Shown: piece by piece, positions 1 to 8,275 of the stretch
How the letters are laid out: each line of letters opens with the position of its first letter
Numbering within the stretch: position 1 is the first letter of the stretch
Assembly: GCF_016902535.1 (NCBI RefSeq)
Contig: NZ_JACSNY010000002.1
Location: 186,001 to 250,000 of the forward strand
Length of the DNA stretch: 64,000 nucleotides
Direction: 5' to 3'
From: Anaerotignum lactatifermentans
GTDB lineage: Bacteria; Bacillota; Clostridia; Lachnospirales; Anaerotignaceae
Position numbers and translations under genes: made by a program
Notes under the pieces: model-generated
Told to the model about the DNA's origin: nothing
What the model saw: the letters and a program-made list of their open reading frames with translations, nothing else
Database searches by the model: none

Positions 1-40
1 AGAGAACGTATCATTCTCTCTGCTTCTGTTCCGCGGTTAT

Positions 41-652
41 TTATTTCTTTTTCAATACTGCTGTGTTGCCCTGATTGCCGACTTCGTAACCCAGCGCCGC
101 CGCCAGATCCCGGATCTTGATATAGTTCGTCCCATCTTTCAAAATCCGTTCTACGGTGTATTCCTTCCCGTCAACAATGATTTTTGCCTTTTCCACCATT
201 TCCTTTTCCTCCTCATATTCCACGTCTGAGATTTCAAACCAGTGCGTAAAATCCGCCCGGCTCAGTTTATTTTTCCGGCACCCGTAGGCGCTGCCATCCT
301 CGGCAATGTATTCCCCATTACCGATGTAAATGCCGATATGGCCTTTTTTCCAGACAGCCGCGCCGATAGGCGCTTTGGCAATACTGGAAATGGGATTTAC
401 CTTTCTGGCCGTGTCATGGTATCCCTGAGAGCTGCGGATAATGCCGGTGGCCCAGGAGATCAAACCCGAGCAGTCACAGCAGACCTTTCCCACCTTGCTT
501 TTATCGCTGTCCCATACATAATCCCCGTACAGGGATTTCAAATAGTTGTACTTGGCAAGGGTCATGACCTCCCCCTTCATGCCGTATACATATGGCGTCC
601 CCAGCTTGCTTTTTGCAAAAGCCACCAGTTCCGCCGCCGTTACTTTAGCCAT
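41..652 (-). CDS. Endolysin, NlpC/P60 peptidase with stalk-like C-terminal domain
   Basis: This is a cell-wall hydrolase of the NlpC/P60 fold that releases virions at lysis. The N-terminal domain carries the catalytic Cys in CDCSGL (near residue 60) and the partner His in GHIGIYIG (near residue 106). The last 50 residues (IIVDGKEYTVERI...IRDLAAALGYEV) resemble a copper-amine-oxidase-like stalk domain common in clostridial wall proteins and are probably a wall-binding part. The start is taken at the ATG at 652, which overlaps the holin stop as TGATG behind a GGGGG stretch. It is the last late gene in the window. A weak hairpin (AGAGAA/TTCTCT, 1-19) follows it. Confidence 0.88.
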   Translation of the reverse strand: MAKVTAAELVAFAKSKLGTPYVYGMKGEVMTLAKYNYLKSLYGDYVWDSDKSKVGKVCCDCSGLISWATGIIRSSQGYHDTARKVNPISSIAKAPIGAAVWKKGHIGIYIGNGEYIAEDGSAYGCRKNKLSRADFTHWFEISDVEYEEEKEMVEKAKIIVDGKEYTVERILKDGTNYIKIRDLAAALGYEVGNQGNTAVLKKK

Positions 653-1035
653 CAATAGCCAGCCCCCTTTTCCAAAACACCGCTTTCCACATAGGCCGCT
701 GCCTGTTCATTCTGCGCCAGCATGTTGCGCATCTTATCCAGTGCCTCATCTACCCACATGGCAAAAGTGTCAAAGGAAATTACCGCAGCGACGGCAGGAA
801 ATCTTTGTACAAACATATCATAGGCCTGCCGCAGCTTCAGCTGGCCTGTGCCGCCGCCCAGCTGTTTTTCCGCCTCCGTCACAGCGTACAGCAGCCATTC
901 CTTTACCTTTTCCGTCTGCTCCTTTGCCGGCAGTTTGAAAAAGTTCACGCAAACAATAACGGCCATTGCGATCATCACAACAGCCGTAATTACGAAATAC
1001 CAGTTTTCCAGCACAAATTCAATTACTTCCTTCAT
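652..1035 (-). CDS. Phage holin, LLH-type
   Basis: This is a 127-residue protein with one strong N-terminal membrane helix (about residues 10-30) followed by a charged, helical soluble part. That layout, the length and the place directly before the endolysin match the LLH family of phage holins, which form the lesion that lets endolysin reach the wall. It starts with ATG at 1035, with GGAGAAAT eight bases upstream, and overlaps the end of the preceding membrane-protein gene by 17 bases. The family assignment rests on layout and recalled similarity, not on a search. Confidence 0.75.
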   Translation of the reverse strand: MKEVIEFVLENWYFVITAVVMIAMAVIVCVNFFKLPAKEQTEKVKEWLLYAVTEAEKQLGGGTGQLKLRQAYDMFVQRFPAVAAVISFDTFAMWVDEALDKMRNMLAQNEQAAAYVESGVLEKGAGY

Positions 1036-1336
1036 TCATATTTCTCCTTTCTTCCCGTCTTTTTCGCCGTTCCTCTCTTGCCTGTTTTTCCGCCTCTATG
1101 CGCCGGTCCTGCATGGAGTGAAACCGTTCCGATATTTTCATGAGGCCGCAGATCCCCAGCTCCGTACCGAATACCTTCAGCGATACATCCGCCAACGCGG
1201 AAACATCTATGCCCTTTGCGGCATAAATAAATCCCGTAATTACAATTCCTACGCAAAACAACAGCGAATACACCACAATAGAGGTCATGGTATCGTCATT
1301 GATTTTAAAGCGCCGTTTTCTTTTCCTCTTATACAA
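1019..1336 (-). CDS. Small phage membrane protein, lysis module
   Basis: This 105-residue protein has a very basic N-terminus (KRKRKRRFK), two hydrophobic segments (about residues 17-40 and 45-65) and a highly charged Arg/Glu-rich tail. The start is a TTG at 1336 that overlaps the previous stop by eight bases, and its ribosome site is weak. It lies between another small membrane protein and the holin, so a role in lysis (second holin or antiholin) is plausible but only inferred. I do not recognise the family. Confidence 0.6.
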   Translation of the reverse strand: MYKRKRKRRFKINDDTMTSIVVYSLLFCVGIVITGFIYAAKGIDVSALADVSLKVFGTELGICGLMKISERFHSMQDRRIEAEKQAREERRKRREERRNMNEGSN

Positions 1337-1634
1337 ATTTTTCCGCCGCCCTCTCCTCCATAAAATCTTTCCGTTCCCGCTTCACCTTCTTGGCATACTC
1401 GTATTTTTCCTGAAAGCCTTCGTTATCGCTGGTATCATGGTTCTCCCGGATGATTTCAGCCATTTCCAGGCATAAACTCAAACAGGCGTTGATACTGCGC
1501 ATGGCAAAGAGCCACATCCGTTCTTTCTCGTCCTCCGCGTCCTGCCGTTTGCTGTTCTGCTTGTTCACCCATATCATAAAGATCCCAACAGAAACCGGTG
1601 TAATAAAGTCCTTCACCAATTCCATCCAATCCAT
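1329..1634 (-). CDS. Small membrane-anchored phage protein
   Basis: This 101-residue protein has a single hydrophobic segment near the N-terminus (about residues 6-23) followed by a long charged helix, probably coiled coil. The start was placed at ATG 1634 because a perfect AGGAGG lies six bases upstream. The reading frame stays open further upstream, but that part overlaps the chitin-binding-like gene and has no ribosome site. The position in the lysis cluster suggests a holin accessory or spanin-like role. Function is unknown. Confidence 0.6.
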   Translation of the reverse strand: MDWMELVKDFITPVSVGIFMIWVNKQNSKRQDAEDEKERMWLFAMRSINACLSLCLEMAEIIRENHDTSDNEGFQEKYEYAKKVKRERKDFMEERAAEKFV

Positions 1635-1644
1635 GGCGCACCTC

Positions 1645-2094
1645 CTATTCCACCTTTTCCCAGCCCTGGGGATAGGCTGACGGCGCCCATACGTTGTTGT
1701 TGATTTTGGAACGATATACAACGCCGTTTTCCGTACAGCAGTTTCCTTCGCTGTAAGGAGAGGTGGATAAGGCGATAAACGGCAGAGCGTGGGCCGGATC
1801 GTCTGACCAGACAAAGCCCCACTGAGCCGGAAGATCCTCCGGTTCCGCCGTGTAAATGCTGGAATCATATTTCTGGAGCAGTCGTACCACTCTTCCGGCG
1901 GTGGACTTGCAGACAAAGCCCACTTTCCGCTCCAGCATATTCATCTTTTCCACTGCCGCCCGGAATTCAGGGATTACCTCTTTTTTTCCGTTCAGCTCCG
2001 TCCCGGTCATGCTTTCCGCCTGCTCCTGTACCTGCTGGGCGTCCTGAGCGCCCTTCTCCCGCATCTTTTCCAGACATTCCTCTTTGCTCATCAT
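1645..2094 (-). CDS. Phage tail/adhesin accessory protein with carbohydrate-binding-like C-terminus
   Basis: This 149-residue protein has a charged helical N-terminus (about 1-60) and a C-terminal segment with the pattern NNVWAPSAYPQGWEKVE. That resembles the Trp-rich end of carbohydrate-binding modules of the chitin-binding (CBM5/12-like) type found in phage tail and wall-binding proteins. It starts at ATG 2094, overlapping the stop of the previous small gene (ATGA), with GGGGTGA upstream. It probably binds host surface glycan as part of the tail tip. The domain call comes from pattern memory only. Confidence 0.6.
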   Translation of the reverse strand: MMSKEECLEKMREKGAQDAQQVQEQAESMTGTELNGKKEVIPEFRAAVEKMNMLERKVGFVCKSTAGRVVRLLQKYDSSIYTAEPEDLPAQWGFVWSDDPAHALPFIALSTSPYSEGNCCTENGVVYRSKINNNVWAPSAYPQGWEKVE

Positions 2095-2396
2095 AAGCTG
2101 TTCACCCCTTCCCTGTAAGCCTCGTTCAGCGCCGTATCATAGGCCGCTACCGTTTCTGAAGCAATTTCATCATCTCTTTTTTGTAGTAATGTTAAAATCT
2201 GTACAAATTCCGAAACTTCTTTCTCATCAACGGGAATGTCATCATACTGAAAAAATAAATTTTCTCCATCTGTACCAGAGATATATCCTATTTTCCCTTC
2301 CACAAATGGTGCTTCTGGATAATTTTCGCAAGCGTAATATATACCTCTTTGAGGTTGTTCAGTAAAAATTCTTCCATCTTCTAAAACATAAAACAT
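2091..2396 (-). CDS. Hypothetical phage protein next to tail fibre
   Basis: This 101-residue acidic protein starts MFYVLEDGRIF. The ATG at 2396 is preferred because GGAGGA lies six bases upstream. A longer frame opening at 2411 overlaps the large tail gene and places the ribosome site inside the coding region. The product has alternating beta strands at the N-terminus and a helical second half. Its base composition is AT-rich, like the gene just upstream, so the two were probably acquired together. No family is recognised. A tail-fibre assembly or chaperone role is only a guess from position. Confidence 0.55.
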   Translation of the reverse strand: MFYVLEDGRIFTEQPQRGIYYACENYPEAPFVEGKIGYISGTDGENLFFQYDDIPVDEKEVSEFVQILTLLQKRDDEIASETVAAYDTALNEAYREGVNSL

Positions 2397-2398
2397 AT

Positions 2399-3568
2399 TT
2401 ATTCCTCCCAACTCAAATTAGCAATACAACCACTTCTCAAACCTTTATTGTTATTGTTGTTTCCAATCCATAAAGTTCCATCAAACAAAGCATCAAATGA
2501 TTCATTAAGACATAGCCTCCGAATCTCGTAGCTAATATAATTAGTCGATGTGTTGTAAAAGTAATTGTATAAATAAATAATATCTCCTTGTTCAGAATCG
2601 GTTTTAAGTATAATTTGATTCTCATTGGCAAATAATATTTTTTCATATGATCTGCCATAAGCAGTATAACAATAGGTTGAATAAGCTGATACAGAAGTAA
2701 AACTTTTTCTCATATCTATAAAATAAATCTGTACACGGCTTGTATCAATTTTATCCGTTTCTCTGTAGATGAAAAATGCATAATTATTATTATAATAACT
2801 TTGCACAAAATTGATTTCATTTGTAGTTGATAATTGAAAAAGTTTTGCTCCTTGAGTTACATCGCTTAAATAAGGGAAAGAAGCTCTGCACAAATAAAAT
2901 TGATTCAAACTTCCACTAATCACGTTTTTAATGAAATAAATTTTCGTTTTGTCTTCTGTAAAAAAAGGAACTCCGCCGCAATTTCCCAAACCTTCATCTG
3001 TATAACTGTATACATTCTCCATGCTTGCAGTATCATACACATAAATAGCATTCTTGATGCAAACCGCAATATAATTGCCGTCAAATAATACCTTTAAACC
3101 TGCTGCCTCAGGTAAAGATGATTTTGTAGCAGATTGTGATACAAGATTTAATGTGTTTATATCAAGTTTATATACTATTAAATTTTTATAATTATAATTT
3201 ATTACATAAACATAATTTGAATCAAAAACAAGTTCAACAAATGAATTATCACTTATCGAAAATGAGAATTTTGAACACGCCTCGATAGAACCATTCGTAA
3301 GATTTAGTTTTTGTAAATAAAAACCTAATATATATGCGTAGTTTCCATCAAGAAAAAAACCGCTTCTAATTTCGCATGGAAAAATTTTGCTTATTTTATA
3401 GCTGGATGCACACTCCGCAATCTTATCAAACCCCATTGAACGTATCACGGCATTTTCTTTTCCATGTACTGTACCGTCTGTACCATAAAATAATTGGTCA
3501 TCGCCTGTCCCAACAGCAGATTCTACTTTTACTAGCGTATCCTCTCTTGCAATTTCAAAACCCGCCAT
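2399..3568 (-). CDS. AT-rich beta-propeller-like tail protein, candidate receptor binder
   Basis: This 389-residue protein is rich in Asn, Tyr, Ile and Ser. It has repeated short blocks of the type (F/Y)DSNYVYVINY, FDGNYIAVCI and LDGNYAYILGF about 45-50 residues apart, which look like blades of a beta-propeller. It sits between two tail genes, in the usual place for the host-range protein. Its sequence is visibly more AT-rich than the neighbouring virion genes, a sign of recent exchange. It starts at ATG 3568 behind GGAGGGG. A receptor-binding role is inferred from position and fold pattern, with no recognised family. Confidence 0.6.
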   Translation of the reverse strand: MAGFEIAREDTLVKVESAVGTGDDQLFYGTDGTVHGKENAVIRSMGFDKIAECASSYKISKIFPCEIRSGFFLDGNYAYILGFYLQKLNLTNGSIEACSKFSFSISDNSFVELVFDSNYVYVINYNYKNLIVYKLDINTLNLVSQSATKSSLPEAAGLKVLFDGNYIAVCIKNAIYVYDTASMENVYSYTDEGLGNCGGVPFFTEDKTKIYFIKNVISGSLNQFYLCRASFPYLSDVTQGAKLFQLSTTNEINFVQSYYNNNYAFFIYRETDKIDTSRVQIYFIDMRKSFTSVSAYSTYCYTAYGRSYEKILFANENQIILKTDSEQGDIIYLYNYFYNTSTNYISYEIRRLCLNESFDALFDGTLWIGNNNNNKGLRSGCIANLSWEE

Positions 3569-3570
3569 TC

Positions 3571-4233
3571 TTATTCCCCTCCTTCCAGCGGTTCAATCCA
3601 TAAGCCGCCATTTTTTACTTTAAACCAATAAGGATTCCCGCTTTCATCATAAATTCTCGCCGCCTGATCCGCATAAGCAAATATATCCTGCCGTTTACCG
3701 TTGGGATCATATACCGCCTTTGTCATATCTGCCGCGCCTGTATTAAATACTGCCTGATCCACATAATCCTTTGTTGCAGGATTATATTTTCCCTTTGGTT
3801 CATAAATCTCTGTGTTGTCCTTGTACAGAATATTTTTTTTCCAATCTGCGTCCAGCGTGTCCAGAATATTCTTATTTTCATGTGTATGTCGGTCTCTTGC
3901 GCTGTCCTCCACATTCTTTTTGGCGGTATCATCAAAGTTGTTATCCGAAAGCACCTTATACTGGTCTTCGCTGCCTGTTCTAAACTCCTTATCGACCTTT
4001 TTATCCAGCGCTTCCTGCGTATCCTTTGAAATAGGCTTATCCTCGTCACTGGTCAAGTCCAATTCCCGGAAGGCTTCCACAAATGCGTTGAATTTTGGTG
4101 TAACCACTTCTTTCGTCAGTTGGTCAAAGACCGCCTTTGCCTCTGCCTCCGGCAGTTCCATAGGGTTAGACTGTACGCTGACGCCTTTTCCCTCAAAATC
4201 CTTTTCTGCAATTTTGTAGCTGTCAACATCCAT
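3571..4233 (-). CDS. Tail fibre/connector protein, function unknown
   Basis: This 220-residue acidic protein is made of helical segments (about 1-120) and a C-terminal part of short strands with a Trp-containing end (GNPYWFKVKNGGLWIEP). The spacing pattern and the phrase KYNPATKDYVDQAV are typical of phage fibre or appendage proteins, in which short motifs repeat along a trimer. ATG 4233 has GGGGGAAAG before it. The three-base gap to the next gene indicates a shared transcript. It probably links the tail hub to the receptor binder, but that is inferred from gene order. Confidence 0.5.
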   Translation of the reverse strand: MDVDSYKIAEKDFEGKGVSVQSNPMELPEAEAKAVFDQLTKEVVTPKFNAFVEAFRELDLTSDEDKPISKDTQEALDKKVDKEFRTGSEDQYKVLSDNNFDDTAKKNVEDSARDRHTHENKNILDTLDADWKKNILYKDNTEIYEPKGKYNPATKDYVDQAVFNTGAADMTKAVYDPNGKRQDIFAYADQAARIYDESGNPYWFKVKNGGLWIEPLEGGE

Positions 4234-4248
4234 TTTCTTTCCCCCTTT

Positions 4249-6165
4249 CTATCCCTTGTATCTTCCATTTTCCCTGTATTCCAGAGCAATTTTGAACAGC
4301 CCGAACGGCTCATTATACGCTTCATTCCGAAGAGAAAAACCGGCTTTATCCACCTTTTTTACCTTGATTTTTTTTCCCAATGTCCTGGGCGTATTATCCG
4401 AGGAAAAGTTAATTCTTTCCCAGTTGATGTATGTGAAGTCAAAATACATAGCCTTTGCGCCGCTCTCATAAACCAGAGTCCAGATACCTTTTCTTCTGGC
4501 ATAGACTGCTACACTTGTGGCAATGGCAGCAGCAAGAAGTACACTTACATAGCGGAATGTCTTGTTCCGATAGAAATATTTCCCGGAAAGATCCGGAAGA
4601 TCCCATCTTGCCTTAATGGCGGCACCATCATCATTGTAGCTTTTCTGACTTGTCACATTGTCAAAAAAACGATATGTCCTTCCTGATGCAGTACCAAAGC
4701 ACAGACGGCCTTCCTCGTCCTCCCAGAATACCCGCGCCGGAACATTATCCCATACATAACATTCGTATTGGAAATTGCTGTATGGACTATCCCTCTCATA
4801 AGTTCTTTGCAGTCCGTCCAGCACATAAACCAGCCCAGTACCCATGCTCAAAAGATACAGGTCACGCCACACAAATCCAAAAGCGCCTGCCAGATTTTTT
4901 TCCTCCGTCAGCTGTTTGTTGATATAGAAACTTCTGTTTTGGGAATATTTCTCCCCGGTAATATCCGCCGCGGTAATGGCGTATACCCCTAAATCCGTCA
5001 GAAACAAAGGTTCACTGCCAAGATAGCCAAAGGCATATTCCCCCAGCGCACCTCTGCCGATCAAAGACCCAATGATAGGAAAGGTGGCGTTGTCCTCGTC
5101 GTCCAGGTCCCCCCGCCGAAGAATGATGTTCCGGCCCTCTTCCGCCATGCTTTTATGCGCCGCCAGCCGGTCATTGATGACAGAATATCCTACTACCGCA
5201 CTCCCGTCCTGTCCCAAGACGCTGTACCACAAATCGCCCCAGTAAAATCCGTCTTTGATCTGACAATACCAGTCCTGATTTGGGAACTCGCTGTTTCCGC
5301 TGACAAAGATACGGTCAATGGCGCCGTTTACCCCGAACAGAGTCATGATCCGGCATTTGTTGATTTTATCGGCATAGCCGTCCCGCGTTTTTGCCGCGGT
5401 AATTTCGATATTGTCCATGCCGCTGACGGGGCTTTTTCCCGGTGCTGTGGTAAAGGTAACCTTTCCTGTTGCTCGGTCTACGGTGAAGTCTTTCCCTTCC
5501 GTCAGATCCTTCCAGGTATCTTTTGCGTCCTCTGTTTCCGCCTGCTTTTCCAGCACACGGATTTTGACTGTATCCGAATCCAGATTGTCGGTTGTCATCT
5601 GATACACTTTATCTTCTTCCGTGCCAAGAAAACTTTCTTTGAACTTCCGGCCAATCAGATTGATCGGCTCTAACGTAGTCCCGCCGCCGGTGGGATTTCT
5701 GGAAATAATGATGGTGGGGACATAGGCCGCCTCTTCCAGTGTTTTTACCACCCATTCTTTTTCCGGTTCTTCTTCATCTTCCTGCCCATTTTTAGGAAAC
5801 TCGCCGTAGCATATGGCCTTTTTCCCGTCAAAAATAAATAGCTTTCCAAAAAATTGCCGGCCCATGCTTCGATCATTTTTCATACCGGAATATATAACCT
5901 TGCCATTCAGATATAATGAAGTTCCTGCATGAATCAGCACCTTCTCATTCAGTCGAAATACGCCGTTGATACTTCCCGCGTATGTTCCTGTTCTTTCGTA
6001 TCCTTGTCGTTTTCTGACTTTTCCAGGAACATCCCGTATCATATTCATGGCATAAGGACTGCGGTATAGTTCTACATTGGGAGGGGAAGAGTTCAAATCC
6101 ACCCCTTTGAACTCTTCAATCATTGCCACGCTGATACTCTGCGGGCTTGGTACATCAAATGCCAT
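4249..6165 (-). CDS. Tail hub / DNA-stabilisation-like protein (beta-propeller)
   Basis: This 638-residue protein lies directly after the head-tail adaptor, where P22-like phages carry the packaged-DNA stabilisation (gp10-type) protein that closes the portal and holds the short tail. The N-terminus (SVAMIEEFKGVDLNSSPPNVELYRSPYAMN) and the repeated propeller-like strands are the pattern I associate with such proteins. A middle insert (about residues 130-260) reads like an Ig or hub domain. ATG 6165 follows GGGGGGA. The functional name is inferred from synteny and general fold, with moderate certainty. Confidence 0.6.
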   Translation of the reverse strand: MAFDVPSPQSISVAMIEEFKGVDLNSSPPNVELYRSPYAMNMIRDVPGKVRKRQGYERTGTYAGSINGVFRLNEKVLIHAGTSLYLNGKVIYSGMKNDRSMGRQFFGKLFIFDGKKAICYGEFPKNGQEDEEEPEKEWVVKTLEEAAYVPTIIISRNPTGGGTTLEPINLIGRKFKESFLGTEEDKVYQMTTDNLDSDTVKIRVLEKQAETEDAKDTWKDLTEGKDFTVDRATGKVTFTTAPGKSPVSGMDNIEITAAKTRDGYADKINKCRIMTLFGVNGAIDRIFVSGNSEFPNQDWYCQIKDGFYWGDLWYSVLGQDGSAVVGYSVINDRLAAHKSMAEEGRNIILRRGDLDDEDNATFPIIGSLIGRGALGEYAFGYLGSEPLFLTDLGVYAITAADITGEKYSQNRSFYINKQLTEEKNLAGAFGFVWRDLYLLSMGTGLVYVLDGLQRTYERDSPYSNFQYECYVWDNVPARVFWEDEEGRLCFGTASGRTYRFFDNVTSQKSYNDDGAAIKARWDLPDLSGKYFYRNKTFRYVSVLLAAAIATSVAVYARRKGIWTLVYESGAKAMYFDFTYINWERINFSSDNTPRTLGKKIKVKKVDKAGFSLRNEAYNEPFGLFKIALEYRENGRYKG

Positions 6166-6178
6166 TCATATCCCCCCC

Positions 6179-6820
6179 TTAATACCATCCGTATACGCTG
6201 TGAAACTGCTCCCCGCCGCTCTTCGTTCTGGCCTTCGCCGCGCTCATTTGCAGAGCGGAAAGCCATTGCAGGAACTCATTCATATAAATCTGCGCCAGAG
6301 TCACATCATCCTCTTTATACAGCTGACCGGCAATATACAGCGCCACCATAGACGCCGCCTCCGGGTCAAGAGAAATCTCCGTCTCCTTCGGCGTATCCTT
6401 GGTGATTCTCTCCGGATAGGCGCTGTACCTGATTTTCCAAACGCCTTCCGTGTTCTTGTCCAGCAGGAGGATACTGTCCCCCTCCATGGTATAATTGCTG
6501 GCCGGTCCGTAGCTGTTTCCGTCCGTAAAGGTGATATACCCTTGATACATGGTGTAAAAATCATTCGTCAGCTCTTTCAGATCATACCCGTTGTATCTTC
6601 CGGCGGAAAAGGTGGGCGCCGTTGGCTGGTCGCCCCCTTGTACAATCTCCGCCGTTTTTTTGAAATACTTCCCGTTGGTGCAGAGCAAAAGCAGTGCCTC
6701 ATTGGCCGCGCCGGGCATGGCGTTCAGGTAATCCTGGGTACTGTCATCTACCACCAGAGTGGCCTCTGATGTCTCAAACATCTTTTGCAGGGAAATGATC
6801 TGCAGCTCTTCCCATGTCAT
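6179..6820 (-). CDS. Head-tail adaptor (connector) protein
   Basis: This 213-residue protein is mostly helical, with an inserted beta domain. It starts TWEELQIISLQKMFE and has helices around residues 1-45 and 150-200. It lies between the major capsid gene and the hub protein, the position of the gp4/gp6-like adaptor ring under the portal. ATG 6820 has a good AAGGAGTGA. The next gene begins 13 bases after its stop. The call rests on size, helical character and gene order. Confidence 0.6.
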   Translation of the reverse strand: MTWEELQIISLQKMFETSEATLVVDDSTQDYLNAMPGAANEALLLLCTNGKYFKKTAEIVQGGDQPTAPTFSAGRYNGYDLKELTNDFYTMYQGYITFTDGNSYGPASNYTMEGDSILLLDKNTEGVWKIRYSAYPERITKDTPKETEISLDPEAASMVALYIAGQLYKEDDVTLAQIYMNEFLQWLSALQMSAAKARTKSGGEQFHSVYGWY

Positions 6821-6836
6821 GCCCCATCACTCCTTT

Positions 6837-7847
6837 TTACGCTGTCAGTTCTGTACCGTTTGTCAGACCGGCGCCGCAGATGGCAATACCGCGCCAGTTG
6901 TTAAAGCCAGCACCGTATCTGGCATAGCCTTTGTAGACGATATCGTCTGTGTTTTCGTCCTTGTAGTTGGATATTTCCAGAGGTTTTCTCTCAATCCATG
7001 GCATACACATATAGTCCTGCAGGAACTGCTTGTCCGCCATCATGAAATAGGGCTGGCCGCCCAGTGTTTTCGGCAAATAAGGCCAGATCAGCAGATTCCA
7101 CAGACCGCACTGGAAGTTCATAGCATTGTTGTTTGTATTAGGATCCAGTTCGGAACCGATTGCCGCCAGAATATCCCGCTTCTGTTTTGCGTTATTGGGA
7201 ATGATGATGGTATCCGGCGCAAGTGCCAGCAGATTTTTGTCATCATCACAGAAGGACTGCATATTTTCCTGCACCTGATCCATAATGCTGGTGCTGAAAG
7301 CAGCTTTAAAAATATTGGACTGCAAAAACTTCGTACCCATAGTTGCGGAAGGATGACTTTTGCTGAACAGCTCAACACCATCCGCGCCGGTTGTATCGTA
7401 GCTTTTGCCCCAAATCACAGTTTTTTTGTTGATGCCGCCTGCCAGCATAGCCGCCGCAAACATCTCTCTTGTTCTGCCGTAGCTTGTCATAAACGCATTG
7501 GCTCTGGACTTGATTTTTCCAAAGAGCGCATCATCCAGCATTTCTTTTGTTACCACAAAGTTATTTTTCCACACAAAGGGCTCAATGGTCTTTCCAAAGC
7601 CTTCCTGAAAACCGTTTACAGGACCCTTGCCGCCTTCACCAACATCCTGGAACAGTCCCAGCGCGGTTTCAGATGTATAGTGTTCCGCAAAGTGCTTGCT
7701 CTTGTCCATGTAGAACAGTTCTTTAATCATGCTTTTGTTTTCAAAAGCCTCCGCGTTTTCATTCAACACCGCGCGGATCGGCGCCAGCTGCTTGCCAATG
7801 ATGCTGTTATTCAGGCCGCTGCCTTCGCTGTAAATAATACCTGCCAT
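6837..7847 (-). CDS. Major capsid protein
   Basis: This 336-residue protein is preceded by a scaffold-like gene and a small decoration-like gene and followed by an adaptor, the standard head order. The sequence has the features of an HK97-fold coat protein: a flexible N-arm (1-50), a long spine helix region (about 95-140), and mixed alpha/beta peripheral and axial domains ending in a Gly-rich strand. It starts at ATG 7847 after GGGAGG. No protease gene is seen and no prohead cleavage site can be judged. Function is known for the family and assigned here from context. Confidence 0.8.
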   Translation of the reverse strand: MAGIIYSEGSGLNNSIIGKQLAPIRAVLNENAEAFENKSMIKELFYMDKSKHFAEHYTSETALGLFQDVGEGGKGPVNGFQEGFGKTIEPFVWKNNFVVTKEMLDDALFGKIKSRANAFMTSYGRTREMFAAAMLAGGINKKTVIWGKSYDTTGADGVELFSKSHPSATMGTKFLQSNIFKAAFSTSIMDQVQENMQSFCDDDKNLLALAPDTIIIPNNAKQKRDILAAIGSELDPNTNNNAMNFQCGLWNLLIWPYLPKTLGGQPYFMMADKQFLQDYMCMPWIERKPLEISNYKDENTDDIVYKGYARYGAGFNNWRGIAICGAGLTNGTELTA

Positions 7848-7865
7848 AGTTTTCTACCTCCCTTT

Positions 7866-8261
7866 TTACGCTCCTGCTCCTGCGCCCATGACAAAGTCAA
7901 ACTTGCCAATGGCAACGCCGTTTTCCTCATCCACACTTTCCACAAAAAAAACACCGTTTGTCGTGGTGTTTGTTACCTGAAGCCCGTCTGTGTGCAGGGT
8001 CACTCTTGTGCCCACCGTAGGCTTTGCTGTATAAGGCACTTCGTAGTAAGTGCTTTCCATGACTGCGCCTACGGGCATTGTGCCGTCCGTGCGCTTTTCC
8101 CCTCGGCAAAGATACATGGGCCTTGTGGTTGCCGCGCACTTTGTCAGCCCGTCAGCCCCCAAACTGAGCGCCTCACCAATAGAAAATGTTTCTGCGTCCT
8201 TTGCGGGCAGATACAGCAAAACCTCTGTATCCGCCACATTTTTGCTGTGAATTTTAATCAT
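7866..8261 (-). CDS. Capsid decoration-like protein
   Basis: This 131-residue, strand-rich protein lies between the scaffold and the major capsid genes. Small beta-barrel proteins at this place (DUF2190-like or head-decoration proteins) bind the outer capsid surface and stabilise the filled head. The sequence has evenly spaced strands, a Gly/Ala tail and no membrane segment or catalytic motif. ATG 8261 follows AAGGAGTGAG. Assignment is by length, secondary-structure impression and order. Confidence 0.6.
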   Translation of the reverse strand: MIKIHSKNVADTEVLLYLPAKDAETFSIGEALSLGADGLTKCAATTRPMYLCRGEKRTDGTMPVGAVMESTYYEVPYTAKPTVGTRVTLHTDGLQVTNTTTNGVFFVESVDEENGVAIGKFDFVMGAGAGA

Positions 8262-8275
8262 ATTTCTCTCACTCC

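Noticed and set aside
2399-3568. Diversity-generating retroelement target
   Set aside because: The gene is a variable-looking tail protein, but no reverse transcriptase or template repeat is found in the window. Its AT-richness fits recombination instead.
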